Shown here one piece after another: positions 57,207-64,000 of a stretch of DNA of 64,000 nucleotides. The stretch's first letter is position 1, and every line of letters begins with the position of its first letter. The stretch is from Paraburkholderia acidisoli (GTDB lineage Bacteria > Pseudomonadota > Gammaproteobacteria > Burkholderiales > Burkholderiaceae), in the NCBI RefSeq assembly GCF_009789675.1, contig NZ_CP046913.1, positions 2,046,001 to 2,110,000 on the forward strand, in the 5' to 3' direction. Position numbers and translations under genes: made by a program. Below the pieces are notes generated by a model, which was given only the letters and a program-made list of their open reading frames with translations, was not told the origin of the DNA and did not search any database.

Positions 57207-58394
57207 ATGACACGCAGTGCATGCATCGCCGGCGTCGGCATGATTCCGTTCAAGAAGCCCGGCACGAGCGACACCTACGACGTGATGGGCGCGACCGCCA
57301 TCCGCCAGGCGCTCGACGACGCGGGCCTCGACTACCGCGAGGTGCAGCAGGCCTACGCGGGTTACGTGTACGGCGATTCCACCTGCGGGCAGAAAGCGCT
57401 CTACCGCGTGGGCATGACGGGCATTCCCGTCATCAACGTGAACAACAACTGCGCAACGGGTTCGTCGGCGCTCTTTCTCGCGCGCCAGGCCGTGCAGAGC
57501 GGCGCCGTCGAGTGCGCGCTCGCGGTGGGTTTCGAGTTCATGGGACCGGGCGCGCTGAAGTCGGTGTGGACGGATCGCGCAAGTGCGCTGGAGCGCGCGC
57601 TCGACATGACCGACGAACTCGTGGGCCGCCCCGAAGGCCTGAGCAACGCGATCCGCCAGTTCGCGGGCGCCGGCATGGCGCACATGAAGAAGTACGGCAC
57701 GAAGCTCGAAACCTTCGCGAAGATCCGCGCCAAGGCAAGCCAGCATGCGGCGCGCAATCCGCTCGCCGTGTTCCGCAACGTCGTGTCGACGGAAGACGTG
57801 ATGGCCGCGCCCATGCTCTGGGACGGCGTGCTCACGCGCCTGATGGCCTGCCCGCCCACGTGCGGCGCGGCGGCGGCGCTCGTGGTGTCCGAGGCGTTCG
57901 CAAAGAAGCACGGGCTGCGCACCGACGTCGTCATCGCGGGCCAGGCGCTCACCACCGACACGCCAAGCACCTATGACGCGCGCGACATGATCCGCGTGGT
58001 CGGCTTCGAGATGACGCAAGCCGCGGCACGCAGCGCGTACGAGCAAGCCGGCGTGGGGCCGCGCGACATCGACGTGATCGAGCTGCACGACTGTTTCGCG
58101 CAGAACGAGTTGCTCACGTACGAAGGCCTCGGCCTCTGCGAGGAAGGCGCGGGCGAACAGCTCGTCAACGACGGCGACAACACCTACGGCGGCAAGTGGG
58201 TCGTCAATCCTTCGGGCGGCTTGCTCTCCAAGGGGCATCCGCTCGGCGCGACCGGTCTTGCGCAATGTTACGAACTCACGCAGCAATTGCGCGGCGCGGC
58301 GCGGGAGCGCCAGGTCGAAGGAGCGAAGGTCGCGCTCGCGCACAACGTGGGCCTCGGCGGCGCATGCGTGGTCACCATTTATCAATCGGTCTGA
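57207..58394 (+). CDS. SCP-x-like thiolase (lipid-transfer-protein type)
   Basis: Thiolase-fold enzyme, 395 aa, of the group annotated as lipid-transfer protein or SCP-x thiolase, which cleaves 3-oxoacyl-CoA of bulky substrates such as sterol side chains or aromatic acids. The nucleophile Cys82 lies in NNNCATGSSAL; further motifs are ELHDCFAQNE and GGLLSKGHPLGATG. The second catalytic Cys common in classic thiolases (CxG near the end) is replaced by GGACV. AGGAG precedes the ATG at 57207. It follows the dehydrogenase by 54 bp. Confidence 0.88.
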   Translation: MTRSACIAGVGMIPFKKPGTSDTYDVMGATAIRQALDDAGLDYREVQQAYAGYVYGDSTCGQKALYRVGMTGIPVINVNNNCATGSSALFLARQAVQSGAVECALAVGFEFMGPGALKSVWTDRASALERALDMTDELVGRPEGLSNAIRQFAGAGMAHMKKYGTKLETFAKIRAKASQHAARNPLAVFRNVVSTEDVMAAPMLWDGVLTRLMACPPTCGAAAALVVSEAFAKKHGLRTDVVIAGQALTTDTPSTYDARDMIRVVGFEMTQAAARSAYEQAGVGPRDIDVIELHDCFAQNELLTYEGLGLCEEGAGEQLVNDGDNTYGGKWVVNPSGGLLSKGHPLGATGLAQCYELTQQLRGAARERQVEGAKVALAHNVGLGGACVVTIYQSV

Positions 58395-58419
58395 GCGCGC
58401 ACGTCACGGAGCGATCGAC

Positions 58420-58860
58420 ATGATCGACAAGCAATTCATCGGCAAGACGCTACCCGCGTTTCGCGCGGTGGCCGAAGCGGGCCGGCTGCGCTTTTTCGCG
58501 AAGGCGACCGGCGAGACGAATCCGGTTTATTTCGACGAAGCGGCCGCGCGCGACGCCGGGCATCCGGGCCTGCCGCTGCCGCCCACGTTCCTGTTCTCGC
58601 TGGAGTTCGGGCGCCCCGACAACGCCTGGCGCGACGAGATCGGCATCGAGCTGCCGCGCATCCTGCACGGCGAGCAGACCTTCACGTATCACCGGCTGGC
58701 TTATGCCGGCGAGGCGCTGCTGTTCGAGTCGCGCATCGCCGATATTTACGACAAGAAAGCGGGCGCGCTCGAATTCGTGGTGCGCGAGACGCGCGTGACG
58801 AACCCGCGCGGAGAACTCGTGGCGGATCTGCGCAGCGTGATCGTGCAACGCAACGGCTAA
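58420..58860 (+). CDS. MaoC-type N-terminal hot-dog protein
   Basis: Single hot-dog domain of 146 aa, FAS1-DH-like/MaoC N-terminal type (FFAKATGETNPVYFDEAAARDAG, then LPLPPTFLFSLEFG). It lacks the D-x4-H pair of an active hydratase; a conserved HGEQTFTYHRLAYAGE follows. In two-subunit enoyl-CoA hydratases (as in mycobacterial sterol catabolism) such a domain supports a catalytic partner. The next gene, 12 bp downstream, has the catalytic motif, so the two probably form a heteromeric hydratase. CGGAG precedes the ATG. Confidence 0.85.
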   Translation: MIDKQFIGKTLPAFRAVAEAGRLRFFAKATGETNPVYFDEAAARDAGHPGLPLPPTFLFSLEFGRPDNAWRDEIGIELPRILHGEQTFTYHRLAYAGEALLFESRIADIYDKKAGALEFVVRETRVTNPRGELVADLRSVIVQRNG

Positions 58861-58872
58861 CGGAGACGGCGC

Positions 58873-59289
58873 ATGACTTCACTGAACTTCGACACGATCC
58901 AGCTCGGCGACACGCTGCCGCCGCTGGCACTCCCCGCCGTCGACCGCACGATGCTCGCGCTGTTCGCAGGCGCCTCGGGCGACCACAACGCGGTGCATAT
59001 CGACATCGATTACGCGCGCCGCGCGGGCATGCCCGACGTGTTCGCGCACGGCATGCTCTCGATGGCGTGGCTCGGCCGGCTGCTCACGCAATGGGTGGAT
59101 CAGCGGGAGTTGCGCCAGTTCGGTGTGCGCTTCGTCGGCATCACGCAGCTCGGGCATCGCATCGTCTGCACGGGGCGTGTGGTCGATAAATTCGAGGCCG
59201 ACGGCGAGCGCCGCGTGCGCCTCGAAATCCAGACAGCCAATCAGTACGGCGAAACGCGCGTCGTGGGCGACGCCGTGGTCGCGCTTTGA
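58873..59289 (+). CDS. MaoC-family (R)-specific enoyl-CoA hydratase subunit
   Basis: Hot-dog hydratase of 138 aa with the hydratase-2 motif GDHNAVHIDIDYARRAGMPDVFAHGM, containing the catalytic Asp and His. It adds water to a trans-2-enoyl-CoA to give the (R)-3-hydroxyacyl-CoA. It lies 12 bp after the non-catalytic hot-dog gene and 50 bp before the SDR gene. CGGAGA precedes its ATG. Confidence 0.88.
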   Translation: MTSLNFDTIQLGDTLPPLALPAVDRTMLALFAGASGDHNAVHIDIDYARRAGMPDVFAHGMLSMAWLGRLLTQWVDQRELRQFGVRFVGITQLGHRIVCTGRVVDKFEADGERRVRLEIQTANQYGETRVVGDAVVAL

Positions 59290-59339
59290 ATCAACGCATT
59301 GAATCCGCTTCGAATCACTCGTTTGAAGGAGACAGCAGC

Positions 59340-60164
59340 ATGGGCAAGCTCGATGGCAAGGTGGCGCTCGTCACCGGTTCGGGGCGCGGCATCGGTCGCG
59401 CGATCGTCGAAAAACTCGCGAGCGAGGGCGCGCGCATCGTCGTGAACGATCTCGACGCCGAGCCGGCGCACGAAACCGTCGAAGCGCTGAAGAAGATGGG
59501 CGCGCAGGCCACCGCGTGCGTGGGCAACGTCACCGCGCCCGACTTCGCCGAACGCTTCGTCAACACGGCGATGAGCGCGTACCAGGGTATCGACATCATC
59601 GTGAACAACGCGGGCTACACGTGGGACGACGTGATCCAGAAGATGACCGACGAGCAGTGGTACGCGATCATCGACTGTCACATGACCGCGCCGTTTCGCA
59701 TCCTGCGCGCGGCCTACCCGCACGTGAAGGCGCTGCATGCCGCCGACGTTGCCGAAGGCCGCGAGGTGTATCGCAAGATCGTCAACATTTCTTCCGTCTC
59801 GGCGCTCAACGGCAACGCCGGGCAGATGAACTACTCGTCGGCGAAGGCGGGCGTGATCGGCATGACGCGCGCACTCGCCCGCGAATGGGGACGCTTCAAC
59901 GTGAACGTGAACGCGGTCGCGTTCGGGCTGATCCACACGCGCATGACGTCCGCCGACGCCAAGGCGGGCGCGACGGTGCGGATCGACGGCCGCGACATTC
60001 GCGTGGGCCTGAACCCCGAGATGCTCAAGACGCACGCGCAGCGCAATCCGCTCGGCCGTGGCGGCACGCCCGAAGAAGCGGCGGGCGGCGTCTATCTATT
60101 CTGTTCGCCGGAATCGAACTACATCACGGGGCAGACCGTGGCGGTGGCGGGCAATCTGCAATGA
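59340..60164 (+). CDS. SDR-family 3-hydroxyacyl-CoA dehydrogenase
   Basis: Short-chain dehydrogenase, 274 aa, annotated FabG-like but likely a 3-hydroxyacyl-CoA dehydrogenase by context. TGSGRGIG, NNAG and the Ser/Tyr/Lys triad (ISSVSALNGNAGQMNYSSAK) are present. An insert (AADVAEGREVYRK) before the catalytic Ser and a longer C-terminal loop (ATVRIDGRDIRVGLN) resemble the 17-beta-HSD4-like group that uses (R)-3-hydroxyacyl-CoA, matching the MaoC product. AAGGAG precedes the ATG at 59340. Last gene of the cluster; a strong terminator follows. Confidence 0.88.
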   Translation: MGKLDGKVALVTGSGRGIGRAIVEKLASEGARIVVNDLDAEPAHETVEALKKMGAQATACVGNVTAPDFAERFVNTAMSAYQGIDIIVNNAGYTWDDVIQKMTDEQWYAIIDCHMTAPFRILRAAYPHVKALHAADVAEGREVYRKIVNISSVSALNGNAGQMNYSSAKAGVIGMTRALAREWGRFNVNVNAVAFGLIHTRMTSADAKAGATVRIDGRDIRVGLNPEMLKTHAQRNPLGRGGTPEEAAGGVYLFCSPESNYITGQTVAVAGNLQ

Positions 60165-60199
60165 TCCAGTGAGACGTTGCAGTGGCTTGTTGCCTTGAC

Positions 60200-60228
60200 G
60201 ACCCGCCGCGCGCGGGTCTTTTTTTTTC
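60200..60228 (+). terminator. Terminator of the acyl-CoA cluster
   Basis: GACCCGC/GCGGGTC stem with loop CGCGC, then a run of about ten T. Confidence 0.92.
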
Positions 60229-60306
60229 GTCGACGGGATCGGCACGCGGCGGGGTCGCCTCGCCCGACGCGCCTGATTCACGCCTGATTCACGCCAGACC
60301 CGCGCC

Positions 60307-60783
60307 CTAGCCCGCGTCCGCGCCGGCGCCTGAGTCGAAGCCGATGCCGCGCGCCATGCCGGTTGCGGCAAACACCATCACGATCAGCAGCAGCGTCTGC
60401 CACGTACCGATACGCGCGTACTTCGGCGCACCCGTGAGATCGGGCACGTCGCCGCGCCGCACGGCGTTGCGCCAGCGCAGCATCGCCATCATCGGGGCGA
60501 CTTCGAGCGCGAGAATGAGGACGAGCGCGGCCATCTTCACGTGAAAGAGCGGCGCGTGCAGATAATAATCGGCGCCCTTTTCGAAGCCGCCGAACGCGCG
60601 CATCACGCCGGTCACGATCAGCACGAGCGCGGAGCCGCCCCAGCCGTTGTCGGCGCTGAAGATCAGCGGCAGCGCTTCGGTGGAGGTGCAGCGGCGCAGG
60701 CCACGCGTGCGCCGCAAGATCGAGGCGAGCGCGAACCCGAAGGCGAGCAGGTGGATGGCGGCCAGCAACCAGCGTGTGAGCAT
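60307..60783 (-). CDS. DUF2214 family membrane protein
   Basis: Inner-membrane protein of 158 aa with four helices (WLLAAIHLLAFGFALASIL, ALVLIVTGVMRAFGG, VKMAALVLILALEVAPMM, TLLLIVMVFAATGMARGIG). It matches the DUF2214 pattern, including His in the first helix and the FHVKMAAL motif. The start at 60783 has AAGGAG; the frame extends 26 codons upstream with no support. Function unknown; it stands alone on this strand. Confidence 0.78.
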   Translation of the reverse strand: MLTRWLLAAIHLLAFGFALASILRRTRGLRRCTSTEALPLIFSADNGWGGSALVLIVTGVMRAFGGFEKGADYYLHAPLFHVKMAALVLILALEVAPMMAMLRWRNAVRRGDVPDLTGAPKYARIGTWQTLLLIVMVFAATGMARGIGFDSGAGADAG

Positions 60784-60927
60784 TGCGACTCCTTCGGTAG
60801 CGACGACGGGATCGGCAAAGCAACAGCTCAACGGCAATGCCGCCAGCGCGCCCGGGCGCAAACGGCGACATAGCGATGATGCTCGATGTTCGGCGCGCGT
60901 GGCGCCTGGGCGCCCAGGCCCGCTCGT

Positions 60928-62034
60928 TCAGGCTTGACGCAGCGCGGTGTCGAGCGCGCGTGCCGCCAAGCGGTCGTTTTCGCTGCGCAGCCCGACGCGA
61001 AACACCGTCTGACGGTTGTGACCGGCCGCGGCGGGCGAGTCCCAGAGCAATTCGATCTTCGGCCAGCGCGAGCGCTGCGGTGCGGGCGTGGGTGCGGCCG
61101 GCGGCACGGCGCGGGCGGGCGCGGTGGTTGCCGCAGGGTTTGCGGTGGGGCTGGCACCCGCGCTTTCGGCGTGATCCGGCGATGCGACCGGCATGACTTC
61201 CGGCGCGTGATGTATTTCAACGGCGGGTGTTTCGACGGCGGGGGTTTCGGCGTCATGCACCGGCGAAGCCACGCCGGGCGAAGCCACGCCGGGCGAAGCC
61301 ACGCCGGACGAAGACACGCCGTACGCCTCCCCATGAGACGAAACCGCGCTCACCGGCGCCGGCAGCAACGCGGGCAGCGGCGCCACCGCCGCCCCGCCCT
61401 GCGGCGCGCCCGCGAGCCAGCGCACCGCAAGTTCGCGCGCATCGTACTGGCCGAGCTTGCGGCTTTCCTGCCAGACCACGGTCGTGCGGGTCGCGGCGTC
61501 GATCGACACGGCGAAGCGGCCGATCGCGAACCGGCGCGCCGCGATATTGGTGCGCCACAACGCGCGCGGACGGCAGATCCACACAACGGCAAGATAGAGC
61601 GCGGGCGCGGCGACAAGCCAGCCGTTGGTCTCGGCGATGGCCATGACCGTGCGCCGCCAGCCCGCCGCCCAGACGAACATGCCGATGGAACCGATCGCGA
61701 ACAGGAAACCGAGCAGCCCGAGGAAGCGCAGCGCCTGACGCAGCCATTGCGGCAACGGGTGATACGGCCGCTCGACGCGCGCCTTGGCGCCCGGCAGCAC
61801 GATCAGCAAAAACAGGAAGACGAGATTCAGGCACGCGGCCGGCGACGACGCCATGCTTTCGAGCGCGGCGAAGAAGTTCATCTGCCCCATGGAATGGAGC
61901 CAGCGCGCGAGCATGACGAGACCGATCGCGCGCAGCGCGAACAGCGTCCCGGCACCGGGTACGGTGGCCGTGGGCGTCGGTCGGGTTCTCGGCAAGGTCG
62001 TTCTCCAAAGTCGCGGTTTTTGCGGCAGGGCCAT
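60928..62034 (-). CDS. Membrane protein with repetitive Pro/Ala-rich tail, unknown
   Basis: Not recognised. About 368 aa from the ATG at 62034. No good ribosome site precedes it, and a start at 62073 is possible; the frame further upstream runs through a hairpin. Four hydrophobic segments lie in the first 170 residues (including CLNLVFLFLLIVLPG, LLGFLFAIGSIGMFVWAAGW and GWLVAAPALYLAVVWI). A soluble part follows (FAIGRFAVSIDAATRTTVVWQESR), then a low-complexity stretch with GVASP and ETPAV repeats and a Pro/Ala tail ending in a basic segment. It may anchor a cytoplasmic tail. Confidence 0.6.
   Translation of the reverse strand: MALPQKPRLWRTTLPRTRPTPTATVPGAGTLFALRAIGLVMLARWLHSMGQMNFFAALESMASSPAACLNLVFLFLLIVLPGAKARVERPYHPLPQWLRQALRFLGLLGFLFAIGSIGMFVWAAGWRRTVMAIAETNGWLVAAPALYLAVVWICRPRALWRTNIAARRFAIGRFAVSIDAATRTTVVWQESRKLGQYDARELAVRWLAGAPQGGAAVAPLPALLPAPVSAVSSHGEAYGVSSSGVASPGVASPGVASPVHDAETPAVETPAVEIHHAPEVMPVASPDHAESAGASPTANPAATTAPARAVPPAAPTPAPQRSRWPKIELLWDSPAAAGHNRQTVFRVGLRSENDRLAARALDTALRQA
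61263..61322 (-). repeat. 15-bp in-frame tandem repeat
   Basis: Three exact copies of GCGAAGCCACGCCGG (plus strand) and a fourth degenerate one, encoding successive GVASP units in the membrane protein on the minus strand. Such repeats can vary in copy number without breaking the frame. Confidence 0.85.
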
Positions 62035-62146
62035 TATAGGGACATTGCGTGCGCGTCTCACGCGCTGCCGCATATTCGAGACACTTCGCGAGCCGCCTCG
62101 CGCGCTCGCGCAGGTTGCCCCGCCGCAAGCATCGGCCCCGAATATG

Positions 62147-62180
62147 ACAGCGCCCCGATACCGAAGCATCGGGGCGCTGT
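62147..62180. terminator. Strong hairpin downstream of the glycosyltransferase gene
   Basis: Perfect 13-bp stem ACAGCGCCCCGAT/ATCGGGGCGCTGT with an 8-nt loop, 50 bp past the glycosyltransferase stop. No T tract follows on the minus strand, so it may stabilise a 3' end as much as terminate. Confidence 0.6.
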
Positions 62181-62230
62181 AAGAAAAGCGGAAACCGGAT
62201 GCGCGCCTGGCGCCTCCGGCATCGGCGCGC

Positions 62231-63295
62231 TTAGCCTGCGTTGACTTCGCGCAGCACCGTGCGGTGCTTCTGACGCAGCAGCTCTTCGTAGACGGCCACG
62301 TAATTACGCGCCATCACCTTCGACGAGAAGCGGTCTTCGAACGCCTTGCGCACGCCGGCGCGCGACAGCGACGGCAGACGCTTGAGCGCTGCCACCGCGC
62401 TGATTTCGTCTTCGACGACGAAACCCGAGACGCCGTTTTCGATGACTTCCGGCACCGAGCCGCGCTTGAACGCGATCACCGGCGTGCCGCAGGCCATGGC
62501 TTCGATCATCACCAGACCGAAGGGCTCCGGCCAGTCGATCGGGAACACCAGCGCGTGCGCGTTGCCGAGGAACTCGCGCTTTTCGGCTTCGCCGATTTCG
62601 CCGATGTACTCGACGTGCGGGAGCGCCATCAGCGGCTTGATGGTTTCTTCGTAGTAGGCGCGGTCGGCCTTGTCGATCTTGGCGGCGACCTTGAGCTTCA
62701 TGCCTGCCTGGCCGGCAATACGGATCGCGCGGTCAAGCCCCTTCTCCGGCGAAACGCGGCCGAGGAACGCGAGGTAGCCCGGTTCGACGTTGGGGATCGG
62801 CGTGAGCACGTCTTCCGGCAGGCCGTGATAGACGGTCTGCTGCCAGTTCGCCTGCGCGAGCGGAATGCGCTGGTTGTCGGAAATCGACACGACCGGCACG
62901 TCGTTGAACGCGTTGAAGATCGGTTGCAGTTCCGGCAGGTCGAGACGGCCGTGCATCGTCGTGACGAACGGGACCGGCTGACGCTGGAACAGCGAGAACG
63001 GGTAATAGTCGATGTGGAAGTGCAGCACGTCGAATTCTTCCGCGCGGCGGCGGACTTCTTCGAGCAGCAGCATGTGCGGCGCCATGACGTCGCGGATCGT
63101 CGGGTCGAGACGCAGTGCCTGCGGCCAGAACGCTTCGAGCTTCGCCGAGGTAACCGAATCGCCGCTCGCGAAAAGCGTGACGTCGTGGCCCTGCTCGACC
63201 AGCGCTTCGGTCAGGTAGGAGACCACCCGTTCCGTGCCGCCGTACAGCTTGGGAGGAACCGCCTCGTGCAACGGAGCGATTTGAGCGATTCGCAT
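62231..63295 (-). CDS. GT4 family glycosyltransferase
   Basis: GT-B fold retaining glycosyltransferase, 354 aa, of family 4. The N-terminal acceptor domain begins MRIAQIAPLHEAVPPKLYGGTERVVSYL. The donor-binding domain has YLAFLGRVSPEKGLDRAI and the E-x7-E motif in EPFGLVMIEAMACGTPVIAF. The start at 63295 has AAGGAG twelve bases upstream; the 65 codons above it in frame show no similarity. No other glycan genes are nearby, so acceptor and sugar are unknown. Confidence 0.88.
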   Translation of the reverse strand: MRIAQIAPLHEAVPPKLYGGTERVVSYLTEALVEQGHDVTLFASGDSVTSAKLEAFWPQALRLDPTIRDVMAPHMLLLEEVRRRAEEFDVLHFHIDYYPFSLFQRQPVPFVTTMHGRLDLPELQPIFNAFNDVPVVSISDNQRIPLAQANWQQTVYHGLPEDVLTPIPNVEPGYLAFLGRVSPEKGLDRAIRIAGQAGMKLKVAAKIDKADRAYYEETIKPLMALPHVEYIGEIGEAEKREFLGNAHALVFPIDWPEPFGLVMIEAMACGTPVIAFKRGSVPEVIENGVSGFVVEDEISAVAALKRLPSLSRAGVRKAFEDRFSSKVMARNYVAVYEELLRQKHRTVLREVNAG

Positions 63296-64000
63296 AGTGG
63301 TGAACTCCTTCCTCGTAATAAATCGGGCAAAAAACTGCAAATTTGACAATCGACCCGGGCAGACTGCGGCTTTTCCGTATGCCGCGCACCGCCAGGCGTG
63401 AGTACCGCATAACCGCGCCGGTGATCCGGACACAGACCCGACGCAGTTGCAGGATTCGTCAGAAAAGTACGACTCATGCAATCGGTACACGCGGCGGTTC
63501 AGGCGGTAAACGCGCAGGGCTCGCGGTCGTTGACAAAGAAGCTGTCAAATTCCCTACGTCGTTCGAGTTCGCATTATCCCGATCCAGGGAAAACGCGGAC
63601 AAGATCATTTCAAAGTCTTTACGTTGTTACAAACCGGAAACACTCGGCAACCCCTTGTTTTCAAACACAGTTCTAGATTGGGGGCTACGCGGCGAAAGAG
63701 AACGGCGGACACTGCGCGAGGAAGTCGCAGCAAGATGACAGTTTTCTTTCGTCGCGTCCGGCAGGAGCGCGCCGTGCTCACGTTCTGGAACAGCAACCTG
63801 CTCCAGCGCACGAGCCGGTCCCGAATGCAATCCGCAATTCTATCTTGAAATCGGTGCGCAAATCCCGCTGAACCTTGGCTGCAACATCACGGGGACATGA
63901 CGTATTTTCTGTCCCCATGTCGCGATATGATGCGCCTCCGCCGGGCACACACAGTGCGACTTGGCCCATGCGTGTTTACAATGCGCAGGGTCCGCCCTCG
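63296..64000. other. Long intergenic region at the right edge
   Basis: About 700 bp with lower GC and no credible gene in any frame. It must contain the glycosyltransferase promoter and perhaps that of a gene beyond the edge. An inverted repeat GGGGACA/TGTCCCC lies at 63891-63916. An ATG at 63896 opens a frame to the window end with no recognisable features. Confidence 0.55.
63891..63916. promoter_or_regulatory. Inverted repeat, possible operator
   Basis: GGGGACA (63891-63897) and TGTCCCC (63910-63916) flank a 12-nt AT-rich spacer. The second arm continues into CATGTCGCGATATGATG. It could be a regulator site or a small hairpin. Confidence 0.4.

Noticed and set aside
61263..61322. Short direct repeats considered as a CRISPR array
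   Set aside because: Units are contiguous 15-mers without spacers and lie in frame within a gene.
63343..63738. 131-codon plus-strand ORF near the right edge
   Set aside because: Arg/Ser-rich, no motif, no ribosome site; probably chance.

Overview
The window is a 64 kb stretch of a high-GC betaproteobacterial chromosome. It is most like Burkholderiaceae (Paraburkholderia/Caballeronia/Burkholderia). The evidence is the gene order rlmE-ftsH-folP-glmM-pstSCAB-phoU-phoB-phoR-ppk/ppx, the greA-carB-carA block, the imuA-imuB-dnaE2 mutasome cassette, a DUF3563 protein, a Porin_4-type porin, and strong G/C third-position bias. Nearly all genes are intact chromosomal genes. I see no insertion sequence, phage, CRISPR array or rRNA operon. 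The species is inferred from gene content only.

Layout. 1-7 kb: a patatin-like hydrolase (cut by the left edge) with 3-hydroxybutyrate dehydrogenase, an aldo/keto reductase, RlmJ, small proteins, and a copper pair (CueR-type regulator, CopZ chaperone) followed by an RmlD-like reductase. 7-13 kb: the SOS mutasome operon imuA-imuB-dnaE2 behind a perfect LexA box. 13-17 kb: a broken DUF2442 gene with two in-frame TGA codons, tRNA-Pro(TGG), SixA and an OlsB-like acyltransferase. 15.7-28.4 kb: phosphate physiology. Divergent ppx and ppk, phoBR, phoU, pstBAC and pstS lie here, with PhoB-box-like repeats before pstS and ppk, then glmM. 28-39 kb: housekeeping genes folP, ftsH, rlmE, yhbY, a DUF4149 protein, greA, carB and carA. 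39-44.6 kb: mltD, gloB, a methyltransferase, rnhA, dnaQ and tRNA-Val(CAC).

44.7-60.2 kb is the accessory metabolic part. The first unit encodes an MFS transporter, a TauD/TfdA-type oxygenase and an aldehyde dehydrogenase, preceded by a 22-codon ORF with a strong ribosome binding site. A BON protein and a porin lie on the opposite strand. A 937-aa MalT-like LuxR regulator then precedes six co-directional genes: acyl-CoA ligase, acyl-CoA dehydrogenase, SCP-x-like thiolase, two MaoC-fold proteins and an SDR. Together these could form a complete beta-oxidation-type route that activates and shortens an aromatic or side-chain acid. This regulator-plus-six-gene set is the best candidate for an uncharacterised pathway.

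60.3-64 kb: two membrane proteins, a GT4 glycosyltransferase, and about 700 bp with no convincing gene.

Several starts were moved from the longest reading frame using ribosome binding sites, family alignment or operator position. The clearest is the CueR-type regulator. Its GTG start places Cys112, Cys120 and Ser77 at exactly the E. coli CueR numbers and frees a MerR-type promoter with a 19-bp spacer.
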